From positions 14,382,154-14,446,153 of the forward strand of contig NC_088653.1 in NCBI RefSeq assembly GCF_964019385.1: DNA of 64,000 nucleotides, written 5' to 3'. Positions 19,530 to 31,074 of this stretch are shown piece after piece (position 1 is the stretch's first letter; the number at the start of each line of letters is the position of its first letter). This DNA is from Sycon ciliatum (Eukaryota; Porifera; Calcarea; Leucosolenida; Sycettidae). Position numbers and translations under genes: made by a program. The notes beneath the pieces were generated by a model, which saw only the letters and a program-made list of their open reading frames with translations, ran no database searches and was not told the DNA's origin.

Positions 19530-22514
19530 GTCCTGGAGCCAGGTCCAGAAATCTGACAGTGTCATTTGACACCTCGTCCAGGAAAGATTTGACTTTAAAT
19601 TCGGAGAGGCGAACCAACTATAGGAATTTTGGAGAAAACCAGAAGTTCCCAATGTTGTCCGTTTGGAAGTTATGAGCTATTTCCAAATTGCTTAGGTTAC
19701 TATGGTAACTTGTTTGCAATTAGCCGTTTCTGAGGCAAAGCCGGTAAACATTTGGAGAAAAAAGTTACCTTGTTGGAAGGTGAGCTCTTTCCAAGACTAT
19801 TATTGAAAACCAGAAGTTTATAGGACTGTCGGCTTCCTTGTCACAGGAATTTCTCGAATTTCTACGGTTACCGTGGTAACGTGTATGCAATTAGCCACTT
19901 CTAAGCGAAAATCAATGCATTTTCTCCCCTGTAGGCAGGTGGAAAGCAGAGAATAGTTATAATAATTGTGGCTTAGAGGTCTATTGGGCTGTTTCATGCC
20001 TGGTTTGTAGAGACTGGGCTCCTCTCCCCTCTAACACTACCGGGATTGCATTGACCCTGCACTTGTTTCCTCCCGGGATCCCTTCCTTCACATAATAGGG
20101 CTTGAAAGTGCTACGTCACTCCATAGCAATGGCATAGCAACAATTTGAAAGATTCGAAAACTGGATCCACCTGGATCCAGTTTTTGTATGGATCCAAGCA
20201 CATTTCAAGCGGTCTCACTCACAGCAAGGTGATGTTGCCAGTGAAACTGACTGATTTGGCTAGTGGGGGCGGGGTGACAACTGGTGGCGAAGTAAAAGTT
20301 GCACCTGCATACGACATGAGTGGGTTGCTATGCACCCACATACTGCGGCAATAGCAAAGTCACACCTTAGTGGATCCAAAATAGAAATCTGATGTCAATT
20401 TACTACTCCCAGGCCGTTTTGACGTCATCACTTTCAAGCCCTATACATGTACATGTAGTATCCAGACAGCGGTGTGCTATGTTGACAGGATTGGTCACCA
20501 TGATCCACTACTACATGTAGTACTTTCCACCCAATTCACATTTTCTTTTTATGGAACAATGTCATGCAGGCTGTCCATTCGACATGTTCATGTACATGTA
20601 CATGTTTAGGAAGCACATTGCCCATGAAATACAGTCATGTACATGTAGACCGGGGCGGGGGCCTACGCCAAGACCTGGAAGGACAATTTTGATCAACGAG
20701 ATGGCTAATTAAAGTAATACTAAGAGACAAACAACTGCCCTAACCGCAACATGCGACAAACTCCGCCACTGATATTCCGTGCTAAATGTGTCATCCTTCA
20801 GCAACTCACAGCAAGCATTTACACAGGAAGGTCTGGTCACATCCCTCTGATCAAGCAACAGTTTCAAAACAGTCCCGGACTGACCCCATGGCCCATGGGG
20901 CAGTGACCTCTCCTGCTATCTAGCCGAGCCACTATGAATTCTACACCTACAATGTAGTACCAAGAGTATATATAACCGGGGGGGGGGGTACAACTCTTGG
21001 TAGTACCTGTACCGGTACATGTGGCATCATTTCCAGCACTCACAGATACAGCAGTTGTTCACCATCCAACTCGGCTACAAGTGATGCAAATACAGTACAG
21101 TACCTGATGCCACAGATTATTATTATACTGCATGTCCAATTGTCCATGTACATGTACATCGAACACCCTGGATGGTTTCACCTGTATACATGTACAATCA
21201 TGTAAATGTGGAGACAGTTATGGCCATATAATACTGACTACTCTCAACTCCTACAAGCCATATCTCTTGCACGTATTGGAGAAAATCGTTGATCGGCAGG
21301 TTGTGGAGTTCTTAGTGACAATAGTGAGGTTTCTGCCCTGCCATGGACCAGTTTGCATACTCCGATCTCTCTCGTCTTCTAAGTCCTGGCATCTCCGTGT
21401 GATATGAGAAGGGAACTTGGTGTGTTTGGTTGAACGACTATACATGTGCATGAAGTACATGTACTAGTATACATGTAATACATGTACATGTAATTTAAAA
21501 AGCACACCAGTGACAACAACAAAAACTATAATGAATATCACAACAGTATCCTGGACATGTACATGTACTTCAGTTCAGTACATTGTACAATGTGCACCTT
21601 ACAGTACTGGCCTATGCTATACGGGCAAGATGATTCTTTGGATGTGAAAAAATGCAGTACGTGTAGTCATGTACATGTACATGTACATGACTACACGTAC
21701 AATGTAGTTTGGTTGCCAGCATGTTACAAGCTACATGTAGGCGGAGGATGCACTGAGTCTGTGTTCGAAAACAGTGCTCCTTATGACCTTACTAAAACCT
21801 CCACGGTTGGCATAGCCCTGGTCTTGCGACCATTTGAACTATATAATTATAATGGGGGCTAGCCCCAGTTCTAATATATGCTAGGGAATTGTTTGAGTCT
21901 TCTTGTTTTTGTTTTTGCTATCAGTTGTGTTTCCTTGCTCGTTCTTGGATGTCAGTCCTGCCTAAATCCTCTTGATCCTTTTGTGTGGATCCCGGCACTA
22001 AATCAGGAGAGAGGGGTCCAGTCTCTACAAACCAGGCTTGCAACAGCCCAATAGACCTCTAAGCCACATTATTATAACTATTCTCTGCTTTCCACCTGCC
22101 TACAGGGGAGAAAATGCACTGATTTTGGCTTAGAAGTGGCTAATTGCATACACGTTACCACGGTAACCGTAGAAATTCGAGAAATTCCTGTGACAAGGAA
22201 GCCGACAGTCCTATAAACTTCTGGTTTTTAATAACAGTCTTGGAAAGAGCTCGCCTTCCAACAAGGTAACTTTTTTCTCCAAAATTGTATCGGCTTTGCC
22301 TCAGAAACGGCTAATTGCACACAGGTTGCCATAGTAACCTAAGCAATTTGGAAATAGCTCATAACTTCCAAACGGACAACATTGGGAACTTCTAGTTTTC
22401 TCCAAAATTCCTATAGTGAGCCCGCCTCTCCGAATTTGAAGTCAAATCTTTCCTGGACGAGGTGTCAAATGCAACTCCTCAATAAAGCGACTTTTTCGGA
22501 CTTGGCCCCAGCAC
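19530..22514. mobile_element. Non-autonomous DNA transposon with ~480-bp terminal inverted repeats
   Basis: Starts GTCCTGGAGCCAGGTCC and ends with the inverse of GTGCTGGGGCCAAGTCC, with TA on both sides (19528-19529 and 22515-22516). The inverted repeats run about 19530-20040 and 22005-22514 and are ~90% alike. They share blocks such as GTTACTATGGTAAC-like and GGTTACCGTGGTAACGTG. The ~2-kb interior has no transposase frame and is rich in ACATGT. TA target suggests mobilisation by a Tc1/mariner-like enzyme (inference). Confidence 0.8.
20440..21730. repeat. ACATGTACATGT-rich interior
   Basis: The hexamer palindrome ACATGT (often TACATGTACATGTA) recurs dozens of times, including a long run at 21670-21690, inside the inverted-repeat element. 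It appears scattered and not in a fixed period. Confidence 0.8.
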
Positions 22515-22519
22515 TATGT

Positions 22520-23145
22520 AGGCGACAGACATAGGTAAGTTTATGGGAGATTCCTCACTTCTCCCTCTTGGTGCAGCAGACAGTGGGAGACTGAACACTA
22601 AGCTGTAGTTCAGAATAAACTGCTGCGCTCTGTCTCCCACTTCTGCACTAAATTTATTCCAAGGCACATTGCCAGATTTCCATGTGCACCAGGATGACAG
22701 CTATTGTTCTCCTTGTCCACTTGCACACAGTCATGTTCTGCCAACCACAATCATGGAGCTGCATAAACGCGGTTCCACACACGATGTATCCCATCACAGT
22801 TTATCCAAACGTGATGCGCGTCCGTTCCGTTGCGGAAGCTGTCGACTGATGCGCGACAGTCGACAGGATCGTCATGCGTGCAGCGCAGCCAGCACAGCAA
22901 TTATATAAAAAAACCGAGGTCCTACGATTTCATCGCCGAGATTTAGTCGTCGTAATGGAGGATTGCGCTCGGCGTGAAGCTGCTGATATGGTAGTTCCAA
23001 ACACAGCCACAGCCTTCGAGGATCAGTGAGTCCACAGCGGCAATGCTCTGAAGCGCGTCCTGCTCATCGTCGCTTGCAGAGTCCACAGAATCTCCGCCTA
23101 ATTCATCCGCTCTCGACTCGCCTTCAACCTCAACGCAGGAGTCTT
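22520..23145. other. No certain gene
   Basis: The minus strand has an open acidic, Ser/Asp-rich frame at 23236-22943 with no recognisable domain, overlapping the frame at 23146-23574. It may be a second part of the same degraded gene. Confidence 0.3.
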
Positions 23146-23574
23146 TCACTCCCGGACGCTTAGCTGGGGCTTCGTCAGAGTTACTGTGAGCAGTACAGCT
23201 GCTAGTTGCCGATTGCTCCGACTCACGACTCGCCAAATAAATTGTCGTCTTCCTCCTCGATAGTAAACCTTGCCGATCTCTTTGGACGCACCGACGATAA
23301 TCACGCGAGCGGTGCAGCTCAACCGACGTGCTGCTCGGCGTCTGCCGCGAGTGTGTCTACTCAGAGGCTCTTCCTCAAGTGCTACTTCCAACTCCTCCTG
23401 CGCCGCCACGTCCATGATGATTGCTGCAAGTCGATCGCTTGTCGCTTCTCTTGTCGTCTTGAGATCGATTAGGAATGTAGACAAGATCCGCGATCGAGCC
23501 ACAAAAAAATATAACTCTTCTTTCCGAGCGATTTTCTCAAAATTCTGAAAGAAATCGCTTTCCCCCGAAGACAC
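23146..23574 (-). CDS. Uncertain ORF, basic protein
   Basis: A 142-residue minus-strand frame begins MSSGESDFFQNFEKIARKEE. A second internal methionine opens MDVAAQEELEVALEEEPLS, followed by an arginine-rich stretch (HTRGRRRAARRL). The acid-then-basic layout is like the N-terminus of some transposon proteins, but no catalytic motif is present. It lies just outside the MITE at 23695. It may be a first exon or chance. Confidence 0.25.
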   Translation of the reverse strand: MSSGESDFFQNFEKIARKEELYFFVARSRILSTFLIDLKTTREATSDRLAAIIMDVAAQEELEVALEEEPLSRHTRGRRRAARRLSCTARVIIVGASKEIGKVYYRGGRRQFIWRVVSRSNRQLAAVLLTVTLTKPQLSVRE

Positions 23575-23694
23575 GTTTTCGCATGCACTGGCCCAATTAT
23601 ATCATACTGCTAGCAACCTGCAACCTTCGTATAATTTACGTCGCTCTCGTACTTGGCACTTGCCAACTCCGCGGACTGATCACTGTCTTAATTA

Positions 23695-24109
23695 TAGCAA
23701 TAAAAACTGCTTTATGGCAGTTTTCTAAAAAAAGGTTATTGTGTTCTAGTCCATGGACGTCGGACCCCGTCTAAAAAGTAAGAAATTAACGAAAAATTCA
23801 AATTTCACACAAAACCTCACAATAATCACAACACTTGAAATGCTGCTTTCAACACTAAACTAAGTACTGCACCAACAATTGGCAACATGCATGTCATGCA
23901 TGCATAGGAAAGAGGATCACGAGGGGAAAAGGTCTTCTACATGTAGCTTTTCATTCTGTGTGTGATTATTGTGAGGTTTTGTGTGAAATTTTAATTTTCG
24001 GCTATCACATTTCGTTAATTTCTTACTTTTTAGACGGGGTCCGACGTCCATGGACTAGAACACAATAACCTTTTTTTAGAAAACTGCCATAAAGCAGTTT
24101 TTATTGCTA
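23695..24109. mobile_element. TA-flanked MITE with ~130-bp inverted repeats
   Basis: Starts TAGCAATAAAAACTGC and ends with its exact inverse, flanked by TA (23693-23694, 24110-24111). Inverted arms extend ~130 bp (CCATGGACGTCGGACCCCGT in both). The ~130-bp middle has no gene. Confidence 0.88.
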
Positions 24110-24114
24110 TAATT

Positions 24115-25018
24115 TCTTTTGTTTTTTCTGTCACCAATCAATGGAATGCCCTATATCAATATGTAAATTTAAACTAAATGATGGCCTTCACATCACATCA
24201 AGAGATCAATACCGTATTATACGCATTGATGTGCAAGCCTTTTCTTGCAGAAAATGGCAAAATGCATGTTCTTCTGCGGGGAAACATGTGAGTAGTACGT
24301 AGTGGTGGACAGTGGTGATACATTTTTTATACGGAGGTCATTCTGTGCATGTTGCTCTAGCAGAATTTCATGACTCTGTCATAAAATTGTCTTGCCTTTC
24401 AGATACTTCAAATCTCCCCACCCTCGATCAGATTTATTTGAGAAATGTAACCAGGTGCGTGTCGCAGATGTTTTTGTTGATTCTGTGTTTATAATGGTTT
24501 ATAATCATGGGTTTTCGTGATAAGGTCATCCTGCATCATATTGCACTGAAATGGTAATCCTGTTGATGTCGATACAACTTTTGGAAGTAGTTCAATGACT
24601 TCAAACTGTTAGTCCACGATTTTCTAAAACAACACAGCAAAAGAGGAACAATAAACATGTATTAAAATGTAAACAAATACATTGCTGAGTCCGACACCTC
24701 CTTCCAACAACTACACTGATCCTGAGGATAAAAGGGGCAAGGCAATGGTTGGAGGTACTGAGAGATAAACAAGGCACTCCATAATAATAAAATCTTACAC
24801 ATCTTTTGGTGAGTATGAATGATATCCAGTCGAACCTCTTTAGGACGAACACCAAGGGACCGATGGTATTTATTCTGTGAGTTTGTCTTAACCTATTTAT
24901 AACCAGTGAATACAATTATTTCTCCAATAGACATACGAATAGATTTCTTCTACAGCGAAAGATGATTCTAAGCCACACCAAATCATTGACTCGTCTCATA
25001 TGAAACAAATGAGTCACC
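24115..25018. other. No gene recognised
   Basis: AT-rich sequence with only short frames. At 24830-24860 GTCGAACCTCTTTAGGACGA resembles the end of mariner-like MITEs, but the partner end was not found. Confidence 0.4.
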
Positions 25019-25280
25019 AGAGAGGTTCTGCAAAACGAAAATGCGTACAAACTTTCGTTCTATGTCATGAAGTGCTAAACTTCGCACGAACTTTCGCAAC
25101 TTTGGACGCGAAATGAACTGTCGTAGGAAAATTCGTGAGATCGGGTCATGGCGTACGTGCACTTGGCCCGCGCAAACTACGAAAATGTGCAGAACGCAAA
25201 ATTCGTGCAAAAATTCGTACACACTTTCGCAAGGACTGTCCCGAAACTTCGTTCGAATTTTCGTTTTGCAGAACCTCTCT
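25019..25280. mobile_element. MITE, AGAGAGGTTC family
   Basis: Inverted repeats AGAGAGGTTCTGCAAAACG at 25019 and its inverse ending at 25280. The 262-bp interior is rich in CGAA/TTCG. The outer decamer matches the element at 39156-39539, so the two are related families. Confidence 0.8.
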
Positions 25281-26379
25281 ACTGAACCTTTCTTTAGAAA
25301 CATGACGGCAACTGAAACAGCAACAGAGAAAGTACGATACATGTACAGCACATTCTTGCAGGTACATGTACTACAAACAGATTGCAGATCATAATTCTTG
25401 CTTTGGCGGCACGAAACTTTATTTGGGGCTGAGTGCAATCTCGGCGGTACTCACAAATAATAAATCAAACAGCCCAGACTTGAGTAAACAAATCCAATCA
25501 TACAAGTACAAGATCTTCACGAGACGAGACTGCACCCATTGGCTTGTTTCGTATGAAGCAAACAAGTTACTGATCCCCTCCACAATGGCGATTTTCCCTG
25601 ATATGCGAATATATTTTGCAAACTCGGTCAATGGGTCCTTGAACCTTTCCCTCCAGATTGGGAACTGCCAACGATAGTATGCCACTGACCAGTGCCTTAC
25701 TTGTAACGTACCAATGTACAATGAATATGAGTATTTCGACAACACATCTAACATAAGCCTTACCGTTAAGAAGGTGAACTCGCGTTCTTCGCACACTGTA
25801 GACAAGGGCAAAGAGATAAAAATGGATCTAAATCCGAATAAAATCAGCACACGTTTCCGTAAATGAAAGGGTGAGCATAAGCAAATGAATCGAAGGAAAC
25901 AAAGAGATCCTGTCAGCTTTTCCATTATTAATACGCATTCCGCCCAAAATCAGCACACTTTTCGTAAATGAAAGAGTCAACACAAGGAAATGAATCAAAG
26001 GGAACTGGTCAACTCACCTGTCATTGAGTAATATTCCGCGAAAGGAGGTCTCAGCAGCGCCGAAACGAAATAAGCCAGGCCAGGAGACGAAATATCCAAA
26101 ACAGCTCATACAAGAAGCAGTTCCAAAGAAGGAAGTTCCTCGCGCATGCACATCCGAACGTTCTAACACGGACTGCACTGCATGCAACACAATGTCTGCC
26201 GTGCACGTGCACCGCACGCGGCTACCACCCGTTGGTAGATCTAATACCGAGCACCTTACGTAGAGACTTACGTAGCCTAAGTGAAATACCGAGCACCTTA
26301 CGTAGAAACTTACGTAGCATAGCGGTGTCGTTTTTCTTGCCATGTGAACACAATAATAGAAAAGCTGACAGGATCGCTT
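25281..26379. other. No gene; local direct repeats
   Basis: AAAATCAGCACAC...GTAAATGAAAG is repeated at about 25840-25900 and 25945-26010. A ~39-bp unit with ACCGAGCACCTTACGTAG is duplicated at 26245-26320. No convincing frame. Confidence 0.5.
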
Positions 26380-26525
26380 TTCTAAATAATAATAATAATC
26401 TTTATTCATTCTCCCCTGTAGAAGGCCCTTCATTTCTTTAATTGCTCGCCCACCCAGCTTCGCGAAATCCCTTCTCGTACTCTCTTCAAATCTCAGATAT
26501 CCCTCCTGTTGCACAACTCTGTATG
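26380..26525 (-). pseudogene. LINE 3' end with (ATT)n tail, minus strand
   Basis: The minus strand encodes RRDFAKLGGRAIKEMKGLL followed by GAATGAATAAAG(ATT)n. This is the C-terminus and tail of a LINE. Severely 5'-truncated. C14 run at ~26540 to its right. Confidence 0.55.
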
Positions 26526-26644
26526 CTCGTGTAGCGACCCCCCCCCCCCCCCCTGCCCGTACACTTAAGTACGGTAGTCATTAATCCCTAGGCTCTGCCC
26601 ACCCAATTCGTCCCCACTCTTTCTCCTTTCTTACACTAGTATCA

Positions 26645-26975
26645 AGATTAAGAGTACATAACCCCCAGAGTGTGCAACGCCGATCCAGCTCTGCATAGGC
26701 ATGTAGGGTCTTGGTCGAGCGGAATCGGATCTTCTGATGTCATGCGTACACTCCACACCAGCGCGAAGCCGGTCTCGAGGCAGGGTGCCATTGTTTTTGA
26801 TCCAAGAGTACCCGCGACTCCCCGGGTTCCCCTCGGATGTGTACGCAAAGATCCGATTCCGCTCGACCAAGACCCTATGCAGAGCTGGATCAGGCGTTGC
26901 ACACTCTGGGGGTTATGTACCCTTGCTATTATCTCTTATTGGCCACTGGCTATCGTGAGAATAAAGATTTGAAAC
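26645..26975 (+). mobile_element. LINE 3' end with inverted duplication
   Basis: Positions ~26650-26735 and ~26847-26925 are inverted repeats (AACCCCCAGAGTGTGCAACGC, CTTGGTCGAGCGGAATCGGAT cores). The plus-strand arm continues into CTCTTATTGGCCACTGGCTA and GAGAATAAA, the terminus of the LINE family seen at 5600-5650. This is a truncated LINE with an inverted 5' piece, as twin-primed insertions often have. Confidence 0.65.
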
Positions 26976-27239
26976 TCCCTGCTTGGAAGGTTCTAAGTTA
27001 TAAAAATAATACAAGTTACACAAGGAGGGAACTGATGAGTAACTGGTGGTGTTAGTGGGTAGCGTGATAGCGTGACTTGTGTCTTTTTGGTCCTGAGCCT
27101 GGCGGTTCAGATGCAACAAGTCCCGATAGGTCCCGGTATGGAGTCGACAGCCTGGCCGAGCATGGCACACCGGCTGCAAAACATGTACATGTCTACTCAG
27201 TGATTTCTTGTTAAAATCTCAGAATTCGGCCAAATTTTC

Positions 27240-27435
27240 TGAAAGGGCGGTTCACGGTGTCCCGACATATCACCGAACGACAATTCACCGAGCGACAGTT
27301 CACCGACTGACAGCTCACCGAACGACAGCTCACCGAATACCCAGTTCACAGAATGCCCATTTCACCGAATGCACAACTCACAGAATGACAGTTCACCGAG
27401 CGGCCAATTCGCCGAACAGACATTTCACCGAAAGA
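27240..27435. repeat. 17-bp diverged minisatellite (TTCACCGAACGACAG)
   Basis: About eleven units of 16-17 bases built on TTCACCGAAYGACAG, with unit-to-unit substitutions (TCACCGAGCGACAG, TCACAGAATGCCC). Confidence 0.9.
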
Positions 27436-27460
27436 AAGAAAAATAAAGAAGGACGGAGAG

Positions 27461-27770
27461 AATTTTGAATTTTTAAATATATTTCAAGGATTCCCCAGAT
27501 CAGAGGCCTATCGAGGCGGTCTCCATTTGTGTACAGAGGTGAGCAGATCAATGAAGAACAATAGACAAGCATCGAAAATGTTGCAATCACTCCACAACGT
27601 TGAAGAATTTTGAATTTTTTAATATAATTATTTCAAGGATTCCCCAGAGGCCATTTTAAGCCTATCGAGGCGGTCTTCATTTGTGTACAGAGGTGAGGAG
27701 ATCAATGAGGAACAATAGACAAGCAGCGAAAATGTTGCAATTCCAGCTAATCACTCAACAAGGTTGAAGG
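27461..27770. repeat. Tandem duplication of ~145 bp
   Basis: Two direct copies begin GAATTTTGAATTTTTAAATA at 27461 and 27603 and share TTCAAGGATTCCCCAGA, CCTATCGAGGCGGTCT and AACAATAGACAAGCA. Confidence 0.88.
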
Positions 27771-27779
27771 TCAGGTTGT

Positions 27780-28890
27780 GTGCAATTCCTCTGAGGAATT
27801 CCAGAGGTGGTCGTGCCTCGAATGAGTGAAGTAGGGTCCTCAGCCTTCAGTCACAGTCTGCGTATTTCTTCTTTCTTTTCGCTGCACCGTGGCCAGCCAC
27901 CAGCCTCTGCGGGTGTTGGGAATTTTTTGTACGGACGGAATGCATCACGCTTGCGTTTGATCTGAGCTCGCAGGGCTGGTGTCAGCCAGGGAGGTTGGAA
28001 AAGTTGTGGGCGATTGGATGGCTGTCGGATGCGGCGCATAGGAAGGTGAAATGAATAAGTGTGAATATTGGCAGACTGTGTTGGATGCGCACGATTTTTA
28101 GCACTCCAGGGAACATGAAATACAGCGAGAGGTGTTTAATTAACTGTTGGCATAGAAATTACAAGTTTACGTAGAGTAGGTCAATATCAGATAGGGCTCT
28201 CTCGAATTAATTGGCAGCAGTTATCGATCTTACATCAGCAGGGAGAGTATGTTATGCAATACTGCCCTGAAACATCATACTCGAACGACCAGCAGTCCTG
28301 CGAAGGGAATTGACTTGGACCAATTTGGAAACTTGCCACCTAGTGATGCATGCGGTGATCATTCTGCACGGTGTCTGGAGCAGTTGTTGCAAGAGTTGCT
28401 GTAGGATGTAGGAGTAGGCGACAATATCCATTGATACAGCGCTGTAAAAATTTCTGAATGTATGTGTGTGCCAGGCCGACAATACTAAGAAGTGCCAGAA
28501 GCGGTGCGGTGGGGGTGAGAAAGCACTGTTGCAAGGTTGCACGAATGCCGGCTTTGAACATCTTCTCCAGACGTCCAAGCAGCTTGGCAGAAGGCCCAGG
28601 AAGAAAGCTATTCGAACCATAGTATATCTGAGAGAGGACCATACAGAGGAACTAAACGCCTCTTGCACGCAAACTAAGTCCTTGACCATGCCTCCAGAGC
28701 TGACCAATGGTCCTAGCAGTTGTGCGGCTCAGTTGTGCAATGTGGGGTTTCCAGGACCGTTCATCATCGTGTATTACCCCGAAATACTTAGCCGAATGCG
28801 TGACAGCAAGTTTGTCAGCATGGCAGAACACCTCACGGTGCAAGTCATCTGCGCCAAGGCAGGGGCTTTATGACCAGAAGCTGAGAAGTT
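27780..28890 (-). pseudogene. LINE ORF2 fragments, minus strand
   Basis: 28843-28250 encodes an RT end: AKYFGVIHDDERSWKPHIAQ, then GQLWRHGQGLSLRARG and SQIYYGSNSFLPG. 28039-27851 encodes PPWLTPALRAQIKRKRDAFR, which belongs to the endonuclease-RT linker of such proteins. Order and frame are disturbed, so this is at least one broken LINE, or two. Confidence 0.6.
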
Positions 28891-29192
28891 TTTGCTGCAT
28901 TCTGCGGCAATCCAATGTCTTCGAGGCATGTGTGCCCAGGGGAGCGGTTTGTATATGGATGATGTGTTTGCGCGTCGTGTGAATGGCCTACAAAGGAGCC
29001 CTTTTTCCCCGCAGGCTCAATGCTATACATAAGCTGCGGCCCACATTTATGGGCGAGAAAGCTAACAGGCGCGTACGCACTATATTCGCAGGTACGTGAC
29101 GTGACAGCCAGGAAAACACCAACTGCACTAACTACAAGGGTGGGTTAGCAGAGCTGGTTTTGTAATCCCATTGGCCATTATGCAGGCCTGCT

Positions 29193-29515
29193 ATGCTCGG
29201 CTAGGACCCGGCGTAATATGCCCGAAACTTTGCCGAAAATGCTTTTGGGAAATTCTCGTAAACCTTGCCGAAAATACTCCCAAACCTTGCCGAAAATGCT
29301 CGGAAAATGCTCAACAAGAAGCTAGCCCACGGAATGCGGAAGTGACGTTCTTGTTTTGGAAGTTTTTCTTCTCTCAATTTTGACACACAACGGCCAAGTG
29401 CTCCGTTTCCCCCAAAATGCTGCATCGCGAGCCCAAAGTGCTGGGTTCGCGGATTGTACCGAAAATGCTAAAAAAATGCCGGCATATTACACGGGGGGTC
29501 ATGCTCGGCCGGACT
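29193..29515. mobile_element. Inverted-repeat element, likely MITE
   Basis: The left side reads ATGCTCGGCTAGGACCC then GCGTAATATGCC. The right side, inverted, reads GGCCGAGCATGACCC then GTGTAATATGCC. Interior has repeated TTGCCGAAAATGC. Target duplication not resolved. Confidence 0.55.
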
Positions 29516-29559
29516 GTCAACGCCAAATCAGGACTTTTGCACGCGCATTGGTGCCGCCA

Positions 29560-30355
29560 GAGGCACCTGGCTGCATCTGAACCGCCAGCCTCCGGAGCTC
29601 CTCCGTTGTCGACTAACTGCTTCTAATAGTAATACACAGGAAACAAGAACTTGCCAACTGCTACTGTTCAGTAGAGATCCAAGTAATCGTTGCTGTTGCA
29701 GAATTTTATTAATACGTCTATTGGAAGAGAGGAAGAAAGTCTTGCCGAGCCATATCTGCAGGTGAGTAATACATAAGGATGTCCGTTGCTAGACCCATAA
29801 CCTGTTCAAACCTCCCCAGTGTTTGACTTCTGTACGCCAATTCTCTTAACGTACAACTTAACTATCGACCATTTTCCCCTGTAAGATGAAAGTTGTCTGT
29901 TTTCCACATACGGAGTCATTGGCCGGGGATAACTCGTGCGTGCACCTCGCCATCGGTTGTGCAGCCCATCTCTTCTTCTGAACGGGGAATTGACAGACTA
30001 GGCTGGTCACACTGACTTTGGGCACGTTTCGAGAAGCAGAACAGGCTGTACGTGCAGCAGCTATCCGAAAAAGGAATCCTTTCAGCTCTTCCTCTGTCGA
30101 CAACGGTGGGGGCGAGGAGACGAAACTTGAACTTGTTTCAATAAAAGTTAAAAACAGGAAAAAGAGCGAAACAAAAAGGTGATTATACTACTTGGAAGTA
30201 CATGGCATTGTATTCAGCAGAGGATTATTTTAGCAGGTAACAACATGCCTGCGTGAATCATCATCATCAGCAAAACAAAGCACAACCCTGAATAGACGGA
30301 AGGAAACGTGAATGGAGGGGCGGTCTATCACACTCACCACACTCGCACTAAACTA
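29560..30355. other. No certain gene
   Basis: A minus-strand frame at 30103-29858 (MSTEEELKGFLFRIAAARTA) has no recognisable domain. It is listed as possible only. The rest shows nothing. Confidence 0.3.
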
Positions 30356-30628
30356 CTACGTGAACAATTTGAGGGTGATAACACTTTCCTTCTGTACACA
30401 CAACACTTGCTTGCACAAGTGAATGAAGATTGCCTCTACAATGTTAAGCTGCATATCATGAGTATGACTCGCACGGCACAACACAGTGAAAGAAGAATCT
30501 GAGTATGAATGACAACAATCAGCGTGACCTACCAAATGCCTGTAAAGTGCCGATTTCTTGACATCCAACTCAGGCATTAGGTGGCTCCGTTGGAGTTTGT
30601 GGACAATTAGAAAAGTTGGAGATTTCAA
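30356..30628 (-). pseudogene. Penelope-like GIY-YIG C-terminus, minus strand
   Basis: The minus frame reads SALYRHLVGHADCCHSYSD, then FTVLCRASHTHDMQLNIVEA, then LCVQKESVITLKLF. It aligns with the 1.5-2.1 kb and 17.5 kb copies. The pattern (His-containing start, VL, EA and the LCxQK end) fits the C-terminal half of the GIY-YIG nuclease of Penelope-like elements. Truncated fossil. Confidence 0.6.
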
Positions 30629-30678
30629 TAATGCTGTGATGTGTGCTGTTGTTTGTGATTTTCAGACTGTCTAGCAAG

Positions 30679-30742
30679 ATGGCCCGGCAACTTGAGTTGA
30701 CGGTAGTTATCTTCTTGATGTTCACCTCGTATCAATATGCTG
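30679..30742 (+). CDS. Host lectin-like gene, exon 1 (signal peptide)
   Basis: ATG at 30679 opens MARQLELTVVIFLMFTSYQ-YA, a short n-region followed by a hydrophobic core, i.e. a signal peptide. The exon ends with a GTGAGT donor at 30743, leaving one base (phase 1). An acceptor (TTGTGATTTTCAG) 14 bases before the ATG suggests an upstream untranslated exon. Phase 1 agrees with the downstream exons at 42811, 48282, 52301, 56825 and 60067. The Kolobok transposon sits in the first intron. Linking this exon to the lectin-like exons is inference from phase, strand and the lack of another candidate. Confidence 0.6.
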
Positions 30743-31074
30743 GTGAGTTCAGGTCCTCTGTGCTTTGGAAGTGCTGGTTGGTTTCTCTTACATTCAAATG
30801 CAGTAGAATGGCGATTATCGGAACGTCAGCTATCCCAGGATTAAAGGGGCACTCCGGGAATATTTTCGGTAGTGTGCTCTCTTCATGGGGTCCTTGTATG
30901 GCCCCCAAGGAATGGGGAATCGCGAAAACTAGACCCAAAAAGTCGATATATTAAGCCAGGGAGGGCCAAGTTTGTCTCCTCGCTGATGGCCTTGATGACG
31001 TCACGTGTGATTAGGATTCAAATTTTCTGCATTTGAAGGTATTAGTTGTTTGAATTTTCTAGTGATGAAGAACG

